Shown: positions 46,740 through 54,200 of the stretch, in pieces
Layout: each line of letters opens with the position of its first letter
How positions within the stretch are numbered: position 1 is the first letter of the stretch
Source: Acidimicrobiia bacterium
GTDB taxonomy: Bacteria > Actinomycetota > Acidimicrobiia > Acidimicrobiales > Aldehydirespiratoraceae
Assembly (NCBI GenBank): GCA_022820805.1
Contig: JAJEEV010000009.1
Coordinates: 215,985 to 279,984 of the forward strand
DNA: 64,000 nt
Direction of reading: 5' to 3'
Notes under the pieces: model-generated
The model's input: the letters and a program-made list of their open reading frames with translations, nothing else
Database searches by the model: none
Told to the model about the DNA's origin: nothing
Position numbers and translations under genes: made by a program

Positions 46740-47348
46740 TCAGGCCGGCGTCGTCCACTGGCGGATCCAGGTGTGCATGGCTATGCCGGCGGCCACGCCG
46801 GCGTTGATGGAGCGAGTGGATCCGAACTGGGCGATGGACAGGACCTGGACGGCCGCGGTCCTGGCCTCATGTGACAGGCCGGGGCCCTCCTGGCCGAACA
46901 GCAGCACGCACCGCTCGGGGAGGTCCGCGGTCTCCAGGGGCTGGGTGCCGGGCAGGTTGTCGATCCCGACGATGGTCAGCTCCTCGGCGGCAGCCCAGTT
47001 CACCAGTTCCTCGACGGTGGCGTGGTGGCGGACGTGCTGGTACACGTCGGTCATCATGGCTCCCCGGCGGTTCCAGCGGCGCCGACCCACGATGTGCACC
47101 TCAGTTGCGGCGAAGGCGTTGGCGGTGCGCACCACGGTGCCGATATTGCGGTCGTGCTCCCAGTTCTCGATGGCCACGTGGAACTGGTGCCGCCGGGTAT
47201 CCAGGTCGGCCTTGATGGCGTCCACGCTCCAGTACCGGTAGCGGTCGACCACGTTGCGCCGGTCGCCGTCGCGCAGCAGCTCGGGGTCCAGGTGGTCGCC
47301 GGCAGGCCAGGGCTCGGGATGGGGTCCGACGCCGATCCTCTCACTCAT
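46740..47348 (-). CDS. SpoU/TrmH-family RNA 2'-O-methyltransferase
   Basis: A 202-residue SPOUT enzyme. Motif 1 is ENWEHDRNIGTVVRTANAF, motif 2 LLFGQEGPGLS, motif 3 LSIAQFGSTRSINAGVAAGIA. Unlike the rlmB-like gene at 8.8 kb, it lacks the N-terminal RNA-binding domain and is close to TrmH/RlmB-short types. ATG 47348 gives MSERIGVGPHPE; the long upstream frame is not used. The RNA target (tRNA or rRNA) cannot be told. The palindrome copy 8 follows its stop. Confidence 0.9.
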   Translation of the reverse strand: MSERIGVGPHPEPWPAGDHLDPELLRDGDRRNVVDRYRYWSVDAIKADLDTRRHQFHVAIENWEHDRNIGTVVRTANAFAATEVHIVGRRRWNRRGAMMTDVYQHVRHHATVEELVNWAAAEELTIVGIDNLPGTQPLETADLPERCVLLFGQEGPGLSHEARTAAVQVLSIAQFGSTRSINAGVAAGIAMHTWIRQWTTPA

Positions 47349-47445
47349 CGCACGGCCTGCCGCCGGCCGTCCGCACACACCGCGACCACCGTACAGGCCG
47401 CAGTGCGAGCGGTTCCGTCGCCCGCCCCGGGGCCATCTAGCCTTG

Positions 47446-48492
47446 ATGGTGGTGAAGCTCCGGATTCGCAGACGCCGCGGCCGTCTCCCGTACCTGGTGA
47501 GAGGGGCCCCCAAGGATCCCTGGGGCCGCTTCTGGGCCGGGCTGGGCGGGCTCGTGCTGGTGATCGCGGTGGGCACATTCGGATACCACCGGCTCGGTCT
47601 CCCGGTGGGGGAGGCCCTCTACCAGACCGTCATCACCATCACCACGGTCGGGTACGGCGAGATCGGCACGGTCACCGACAGCTACCGGGCATTCACCATC
47701 GTGTTGATCCTGTTCGGGGTGGGCGCGGCCCTCTACACCCTGGGCGTGCTCATAGAGTCGCTGTTCGAGGGCCGGCTCGACGACGAGATTCGGAGGCGGC
47801 GTATGCAGAAGCAGATCGATCGGCTGAGCGGCCATGTCGTCCTGTGCGGCTTCGGGCAGGTCGGGCGGGCCATTTACCGGGAGCTGGCCGCCGCGGGCCG
47901 CACCGTAGTGGTCATCGACCGCCTCGAATTCGGCGACGACGCGCCGCTCCCCAGCGTCGTCGGCGAGGCCACCGACGACGACGTGCTGGTGGCGGCCGGT
48001 CTGGACCGGGCCGGCACGCTGGTGCTGGCCCTCGACTCCGACGTCGACAACCTGTATGTGGCCCTGACGGCCCGCTCCATGTGCCCGGGCCTGTTCATCG
48101 TGGCCCGCACCAACGACTCCTCCTCCGAGCCGAAGCTGCGCCAGGCCGGCGTGGACCGGGTGGTCAACCCCCACGCGATCGGCGGATCGAGAATGGCGGC
48201 CCTGGTGCTTGAGCCCGACGTGGTCGACTTCCTGGGCGTGGTCATGCACGCCGACGAACTATCGGTGCGCCTGGCCGAGACGCCGGTCACCGCCCACGGT
48301 CCGTTCGCCGGCCGGTCCCTGGCGGCGTGCGAGATAGACGAGTCCACTGGCGCCACCGTCCTGGCCGTCCGGCGCGAGGGCTCCTTCGTAACCGACCCGC
48401 CGGACGACTTCGTGCTGGCCGCCGAGGATGTGCTGATCGCGCTGGGCACCAGGGAGCAGCTGTCCGCGCTCAACTCCAAGGCGGGCGACTAG
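47446..48492 (+). CDS. two-TM potassium channel with RCK domains
   Basis: A 348-residue K+ channel. Two membrane helices (about residues 32-50 and 80-100) flank the pore helix and the selectivity filter TTVGYGEIG. A cytosolic Rossmann RCK-N domain starts at VVLCGFGQVGRAIY, with Asp-rich ligand pocket VVIDRLEFGDD, and an RCK-C (TrkA-C-like) domain ends the chain (AACEIDESTGATVLAVRREG). This is the MthK/TrkA-like arrangement gated by a cytosolic ligand. ATG 47446. A basic start (VVKLRIRRRRGR) faces the cytoplasm. The tRNA genes follow. Confidence 0.93.
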   Translation: MVVKLRIRRRRGRLPYLVRGAPKDPWGRFWAGLGGLVLVIAVGTFGYHRLGLPVGEALYQTVITITTVGYGEIGTVTDSYRAFTIVLILFGVGAALYTLGVLIESLFEGRLDDEIRRRRMQKQIDRLSGHVVLCGFGQVGRAIYRELAAAGRTVVVIDRLEFGDDAPLPSVVGEATDDDVLVAAGLDRAGTLVLALDSDVDNLYVALTARSMCPGLFIVARTNDSSSEPKLRQAGVDRVVNPHAIGGSRMAALVLEPDVVDFLGVVMHADELSVRLAETPVTAHGPFAGRSLAACEIDESTGATVLAVRREGSFVTDPPDDFVLAAEDVLIALGTREQLSALNSKAGD

Positions 48493-48554
48493 GCCTCCTG
48501 CGGGTCCTGTGCTGTGGTCGCCGTTTGCTCGGCCCGGTAGTCTCTACGGCGCTG

Positions 48555-48626
48555 TCGGGGATGGTGTAATAGGTAACACAGCTGGTTCTGGCCCAGCCAT
48601 TGGGGGTTCAAGTCCTCCTCCCCGAA
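48555..48626 (+). tRNA. tRNA-Gln (CTG anticodon)
   Basis: A 72-base cloverleaf. Acceptor TCGGGGA pairs with TCCCCGA; anticodon stem GCTGG/CCAGC encloses TTCTGGC with anticodon CTG (codon CAG). T arm GGGGG-TTCAAGT-CCTCC. Discriminator A at 48626; CCA is not encoded exactly (CCCA follows). Confidence 0.93.
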
Positions 48627-48687
48627 CCCAGGGCCCGAGCGGCCCGTGAGCGGAGCGAACCAGAGCGGGGCGCACGGCGATAGGCTT

Positions 48688-48703
48688 CGCCCGCCTGCGG
48701 GCG
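48688..48703 (+). terminator. GC hairpin between the two tRNA genes
   Basis: CGCCCGC-CT-GCGGGCG, a 7-bp stem with a two-base loop and no T-run. It may end or process the tRNA-Gln transcript, or simply mark the intergenic spacer. Confidence 0.35.
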
Positions 48704-48716
48704 CTTGCCCGCGCTA

Positions 48717-48792
48717 GCCCCGTTCGTCTAGCGGCCTAGGACGCCACCCTCTCAAGGTGGTAGCACGGGTTCAAATCCCGTACGGGGTGCCA
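48717..48792 (+). tRNA. tRNA-Glu (CTC anticodon)
   Basis: A 76-base tRNA including encoded CCA (48790-48792). Acceptor GCCCCGT pairs with ACGGGGT (one G-T), anticodon stem CCACC/GGTGG around CTCTCAA, anticodon CTC (codon GAG). T arm CGGG-TTCAAAT-CCCG. The 3' end is the left edge of the accessory region. Confidence 0.95.
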
Positions 48793-48843
48793 CTCCCAGG
48801 CCAAGAAATAGCCTCTTACCTCGGCAAATAGCTGAGAATCAGA

Positions 48844-48890
48844 CTTGCGTTATTACTTCTGGTATCGCTTCTGAACTCCGGTGCCGGAGC
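48844..48890 (+). repeat. imperfect direct repeat, left copy
   Basis: CTTGCGTTATTACTT...GTATCGCT...GAACTC, matching the copy at 57838-57886 over about 47 bases at roughly four-fifths identity (two or three small indels). It carries a palindrome CTCCGG-TG-CCGGAG. The two copies bracket the ATPase, HicBA and adhesin segment. Confidence 0.6.
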
Positions 48891-48951
48891 AGTATCGCCT
48901 GAACTTCCACGCCGGACCCGCACTTCCGGCGCTTCAGTTGTCATTCAAAGC

Positions 48952-49017
48952 GTAGGAATAGTAGTGTTTTAGCCGTAGGAATGGTAGTGTTTCAGTCGTG
49001 GGAACAGTAGTATCGGG
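48952..49017 (+). repeat. tandem 23-bp repeats upstream of the ATPase gene
   Basis: Two full 23-base units (48952-48974 and 48975-48997) starting GTAGGAAT-GTAGTGTTT, and a partial third (48998-49017) that ends two bases before the ATPase ATG. Position and spacing suggest a promoter/operator array, possibly for autoregulation. The surrounding 48.8-49.0 kb region is AT-richer than the backbone. Confidence 0.75.
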
Positions 49018-49019
49018 CA

Positions 49020-50282
49020 ATGGCCGAGTACATCCCCCGGATTGTGGACACCGAACTGGACTTGCTGGCGGAGGCACCGGCGATATCGATTGAGGGGCCG
49101 CGGGCAGTCGGTAAGACGGAGACCGCCCTGCGTCGAGCCAACACGGTGTACCGCCTTGATGACGATCACCAACTGGACGTGCTGAGGGCAGAGCCGAGCC
49201 AGGTCACAGTCGGCGAACCCCCGGTGCTCATAGACGAATGGCAGCGGATGCCCGGTGCATGGGATCTTGTGCGCAGGGCCGTCGATGCCGACCCGTCGCA
49301 GTCACGCTTCCTGCTGACGGGGTCCGCCTCCCCGTCCCCGGCACCAACGCACACGGGCGCGGGACGGATCATCACCGTGCGAATGCGCCCCATGTCGCTC
49401 GCCGAGCGGCGTCTCTGCGAGCCGACCGCCAGCCTTCGTGACCTGCTCCGCGGTGGTCGGCGCCCTGTCTCGGGAGAGGCCGACCTCGGAGTCGGCCGCT
49501 ATGTCGAGGAGATCACCAGGTCGGGGTTCCCTCAACTCCGCTCCGAGTCCGAGATAGTCAGAGACCGGCTGCTCGACGGCTACATCGACCGCATAGTCGA
49601 GCACGAGATCGACCACGCGGGCCGGCGATTCCACGACCGGAATCGGCTGCGCCAGTGGATGGCCGCGTACGCGGCAGCGTCGTCGACCCCCACCGCGTAC
49701 GAAAAGATCCGCAATGCTGCAACACCGGGCGACGACAGCAAGCCTGCAAAGACGACCACGATCCCCTACCGGAACGCCCTCGAGAGTCTGTGGATGATCG
49801 AGGAGGTTCCAGCCTGGTTGCCCACACACAGCCATCTCCGGAACCTGGCAGCGGCGCCGGTTCATCAGATGGCTGATCCGGCCATCGCGGCACGACTGCT
49901 CGACGCCACCGCCGACAGCCTTACGGGCGGCCGCGGCCGCTTCCTCGGAGACGGGCCGCTGCTCGGGGCCCTGTTCCAGTCGCTTGTCACCCTCTCGGTG
50001 CGCGTCTACGCGCAGGCATGCGACGCGAAGGTGTTCCATCTGCGCACCCATGGCGGGGAGCATGAGATCGACCTGATCGTCCAGCGTCGCGACGGCGCCG
50101 TTGTGGCGATGGAAGTGAAGTTCGCCAGGACCGTTCAGGACAGAGAACTCCGACACTTGCACTGGCTGAAGAAGCGCATCGGGGAACGCTTGCTAGACGC
50201 GGCGGTGCTCACTACCGGGCCGCAGGCATACAGGCGCAGTGACGGAATCGCCGTGATCCCAGCCGCGCTGCTCACAGTCTGA
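49020..50282 (+). CDS. AAA ATPase with DUF4143 domain
   Basis: A 420-residue ATPase. Walker A is GPRAVGKTE (26-34), Walker B/arginine segment PVLIDEWQRMPGAWDLV, sensor LTGSASP. The C-terminal DUF4143-type half ends with a PD-(D/E)XK-like core, HEIDLIVQRRDGAVVAMEVKFA. Such proteins are frequent in accessory loci and are linked to defence or toxin-like roles, but their activity is not known. The ATG follows directly on the 23-bp repeat array. Its TGA is followed by a G-run like that after the MBL gene. Confidence 0.88.
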   Translation: MAEYIPRIVDTELDLLAEAPAISIEGPRAVGKTETALRRANTVYRLDDDHQLDVLRAEPSQVTVGEPPVLIDEWQRMPGAWDLVRRAVDADPSQSRFLLTGSASPSPAPTHTGAGRIITVRMRPMSLAERRLCEPTASLRDLLRGGRRPVSGEADLGVGRYVEEITRSGFPQLRSESEIVRDRLLDGYIDRIVEHEIDHAGRRFHDRNRLRQWMAAYAAASSTPTAYEKIRNAATPGDDSKPAKTTTIPYRNALESLWMIEEVPAWLPTHSHLRNLAAAPVHQMADPAIAARLLDATADSLTGGRGRFLGDGPLLGALFQSLVTLSVRVYAQACDAKVFHLRTHGGEHEIDLIVQRRDGAVVAMEVKFARTVQDRELRHLHWLKKRIGERLLDAAVLTTGPQAYRRSDGIAVIPAALLTV

Positions 50283-50441
50283 GGGGGGAATGCCCCTGGG
50301 GCGCCCTGCTCCTCTGGAGGTCCCGCTCGGGGTGGCCGTGGCGGGTGGTTCTCCGCCGATACTGCTGTTGTTCTGCGGCGTGCGTCTGTGCTGTGGCGGG
50401 GCGGTAGGTTGAACGCAGGCAGTCAGCGGGGAGATGCGGGA

Positions 50442-50633
50442 ATGCGCACCACGAAGATGGTCTACTGGCAGGAGGACGGGTGCTGGCTCGGCTACCTTGA
50501 GGAGTTCCCTGACTATTGGACGCAGGGCGAGACGCTGGAGGACTTGGAGGAGCACCTTCGCGATCTCCACGCGGATCTGACCAGCGGTGAGTTGCCCGGA
50601 GCGCGCCGCGTCGCCGATCTCACGTTGGCGTGA
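50442..50633 (+). CDS. hicB: HicB-like antitoxin
   Basis: A 63-residue small HicB. VYWQEDGCWLGYLEEFPDYWTQGETLEDLEE is the characteristic partial-RNase-H fold with two acidic loops, and LHADLTSGELPG ends the domain. No C-terminal DNA-binding domain is present. Four-base overlap (GTGA) with hicA; the antitoxin comes first, reverse of the E. coli hicAB order, as in many bacteria. Start ATG 50442. Confidence 0.9.
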   Translation: MRTTKMVYWQEDGCWLGYLEEFPDYWTQGETLEDLEEHLRDLHADLTSGELPGARRVADLTLA

Positions 50634-50818
50634 AGCGGGTTGAGCTCATTAGGCGAATCCGTGCGACTGGGTCGGTCCTTGTCCGGCACGGCTCGAAGCA
50701 CGACTGGTATCGCAATCCCGAGACCGGCGCGTATCAGGCGGTGCCGCGCCACAACGAGATCAATGAACGACTGGCCGGGCGGATCATCAAGCAATTGAGC
50801 AACCCCCGCCACGCGTAG
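50630..50818 (+). CDS. hicA: HicA-like mRNA interferase toxin
   Basis: A 62-residue dsRBD-like toxin. MKRVELIRRIRATG begins the first helix; the conserved His is in LVRHGSKHDWYRN, and AVPRHNEINERLAGRIIKQL forms the end. HicA binds and cleaves mRNA/tmRNA when free of HicB. GTG start within the hicB stop. Confidence 0.9.
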   Translation: MKRVELIRRIRATGSVLVRHGSKHDWYRNPETGAYQAVPRHNEINERLAGRIIKQLSNPRHA

Positions 50819-51122
50819 CGCGGAAAGCCGCCTTGCCACAGGCCGCTGGTCGAGCCACCACGGATGGCGGAGCGCAGCCGGCCCGTCACAGGTTGGACAG
50901 TCGTTGTACTCGCGGGGGCAGATGGAGGCGTCGCCGCGCGGCCGTGGCACACCCGCCGGTGTGACCGCTTCCGTGCTTACGGGACTCTGAGACGGCGCTC
51001 TATGCCGGATTCTGCGGATCGTCACATATTGTGATGAATATTGTTTCCACAATCATATTTTAGACATATAAACCGTCGTAGAATCCGGGAGCCTTGTCCA
51101 CGCGATAGCCAGGAGAAGACGC
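50819..51122. other. AT-rich intergenic region before the adhesin
   Basis: About 300 bases without a gene. G+C drops sharply from 51020 to 51075. It holds CACATATTGTG (51023-51033) and paired arms ATTGTG/CACAAT (51028-51033 and 51048-51053). It may hold the promoter of the surface-protein leader at 51123. No tRNA or integrase was seen. Confidence 0.5.
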
Positions 51123-51210
51123 ATGGGTGAATCTCTCCGGGGGGGGGTCTGGTTGCCCTCACCCTGATGCCGGCGGCCGGTGAGGAGCCGGGCGCTCGGT
51201 ACGGGGGCTG
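51123..51210 (+). pseudogene. decayed signal-peptide leader with G9 tract
   Basis: ATG 51123 has a ribosome site (CAGGAGAAGACGC) and begins MGESLRGG before a run of nine G (51139-51147). In frame 0 it stops at 51165. One base over, the frame reads LVALTLMPAAGEEPGAR and stops at 51208-51210. LVALTLMPAAG matches the signal peptide LVALTLVPAAG of the minus-strand surface protein near 62.5 kb, so this is a relic leader of a paralogue, not the start of the adhesin. Confidence 0.6.
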
Positions 51211-54200
51211 ACGCTGTGAGCTCCCGGACTGCAACTGGCCGTCGGCCCGCCGCTTGGGCGGTTGCGCTGCTGGCGTTGGTCGTGTTGATGTCGGATATGG
51301 CGGCGTCGGGCGCGGACCAGGGTGGGCCGGTGGTGACCGGGGTGGCGGTGTCTTCGGTTCCGGCGGGCGACGTCTATGGGTCGGGCGAGACGATCCGGGT
51401 AACTGTCGCCTTCAGCGAGGCGGTGACCGTGACGGGCACGCCGCGCCTGTCCATCGACATGGATCCGGCTCACTGGGGCACGGAGCAGGCCGCCTACGAG
51501 AGCGGCACCGGCACGAGCAGCCTCACCTTCGCCCACACCGTGGTCGAGCCGAACTACTCCACGCAGGGCATCGCCGTGCTCGAGGACACACTGGAGCTCA
51601 ACGGCGGCACGATCCGGTCCGTTGCGTCTCAGACCGACGCCGGGCTGTCCCACGACGGGCTGGGCCACGACCCGGACCACAAGGTGGACTGGCGCATCTC
51701 GCCCCCCGCGTCTGCTGCACCGGAGGTCACCGGCGTCGCGGTCACCTCCGACGCGGGCGACGACGACACCTACGTCCTGGGCGACACCATCCGCGTTACG
51801 CTCACCTTCAGTGAGGCGATGAACGCCACCGGAACGCCGCAGGTGGCGATCGACATGGACCCCGCCGACTGGGGCACGAAGCAGGCCGCCTACGAGAGCG
51901 GCAGCGGCACGACCGAACTGGTCTTCGCCCACACCGTCGTCGAGCCCAACTACTCGACCCAGGGCATCGCGGTGCTGGCCAACACGCTCGAGCTGAACGG
52001 CGGGACGATCCGCTCGGCCGGCGGCGTCGACGCGCACCTCGGGCACGCCGGCCTGGACCACGACCCCGCCCACCGCGTCGACTGGCGGCCGGCCCCGCCC
52101 GATGACGGCGAGGAACGCCAGGAAGAGGCGACGGCCGAGCCCCGCTTCCCGTCCCTCCCCCTCCCGGACGTGCGCGCGCAGCAGACCACGGCCACCACGT
52201 TCGTCAGCACTCTCGGGCAGGCCAACAGTAGCCAAGCTGGCACTGCCTTTGACCACGCCCAGGCGTTCACCACGGGCATCAACTCCGCAGGCTACACGCT
52301 GACCAGGGTGAGTATCGTAGTTGCGGTGAGTACCGGCACCCTGCCCGGCTACTCAGTGGAGATCTGGTCGGACTCGTCCGGCTCGCCGGACAGCCTGCTG
52401 ACCACGCTGACGAACCCCTCAACCCTGAGCAACGGGACCAACCACTTCGATGCGGCCGGCGATGGATTCGACCTGGACGCAAGCACGACGTATCACGTTG
52501 TCTGGAACGTTTCGTCGCAAGGCACTACTGGTGAAGTCCGGAACACCGTCTCGGATAACGAGGATTCAGGAGCGGCGGCCGGGTGGAGCATTGCGAACGA
52601 CTCCAGATTCAGAGCCAGCGCCGCGACGAGCGGGGCCTGGAGTACGTGGGCACACACTCGCAAGATCGCGATCGTCGGCCGAGCGAAGACCGCCACGACG
52701 TTGGTCTCCAACACCGGGCAGACGCAGAGCGTGACGGGCACTGGCACGAGGTTCAGGGCTCAGTCGTTCACGACGGGCAGCCACAGCGGCGGCTACAGGC
52801 TGACCAGCGTGGGCATCAGCACCACCGGTCTCGTCAGCACTGCGTCGGTTCGCATCGAGTCGTCGAATGCCAGCAACGAGCCGGGCGGCAGCCTGGGCGG
52901 TCTCACGACGACCTCCACGCGCGAGGATGGTGTGCAGCTGTTCACGTCCACGGGCATCGCCCTGGAGGCCAACACGACGTACTTCGTGGTTTGGGGTGCT
53001 GTCACTACGAGTCTTCATGTCGGCTTCACGGACTCGGATTCCGAGGATTCGGGCGCTGCGGCGGGCTGGAGCATTGGCGACGGCCATCTCACGAAAACCA
53101 ATGCGGGCGACCCCTGGGGAGCGTCAGGCACTGCGTTGCAGATGGTCATCCACGGCACGGTAGTGCCGGATACCACCGCCCCGGCGCTGTCGAGCGCGAC
53201 GGTGAACGGCGCCACTCTGGAACTCGCCTACAACGAGGCGCTGGATGGGACCTCGGTTCCGGACAAGAGTGCGTACACGGTGAAGGTGGGCGGTACGGCG
53301 GTGAGCCTCGCCGCGACGGACCCGGTCGGCGTCTCCGGCTCGGCGGTGACGCTGGCGCTGGCCGCGGCGGTGAGTTCCGGTGCGACGGTGACCGTGAGCT
53401 ACGCGGCGCCGGCGACCAATCCGGTCCAGGACTCCGCGGGCAACGACGCGGCCGCCCTGACCGATCAGGCGGTGACCAACAACACGCCGGACACCACCGC
53501 CCCGACGCTGTCGAGCGCGACGGTGAAGGGGGCGGCGCTGACGCTGACCTACAACGAGGCGCTGGACGGAACCTCGGTTCCGGACCAGAGCGCGTACACG
53601 GTGAAGGTGGGCGGCACGGCGGTGAGCCTGGCGGCGGCGGACCCGGTCGCGATCTCCGGCTCGGCGGTGACGCTGACGCTGGCCGCGGCGGTGAGCTGGG
53701 ACGCGACGGTGACGGTGAGCTACGCGGCGCCGGCGACGAACCCGGTCCAGGACTCCGCCGGCAACGACGCGGCCGCCCTGACCGACCAGGCGGTGACCAA
53801 CAACTCGCCGAACCCCCTGGCGCCGACGCTGGCCGCGGCCACGGTCCGGCAGTCGACGGTGACGCTCATCTTCAGCGCGGGCCTCGACGGAGATTCGACG
53901 CCCGCCACCTCGGCGTTCGCCATTCGCTCGGGCACCTCCAACGTGCGCGTGAGCAGCGTGTCGGTCAGCGGCCGGACGGTGACCCTGGATTTGGGCTCCT
54001 TCATCTTCGGGCAGAATGCCACGGGGACGGTGGCCTACACGGTGCCGGTGAGCAATCGGCTGCAGGACGGCGACGGCAACGTCGTGTCGGACTTCCCGGC
54101 CACGGACCTGACGAACATCGACGGCGGCAACAACCCCGGCAAGCCAGTGCTCTCGACGGCGAAGGTGAACGGCGCGACGCTGACGCTGACCTACGACAAG

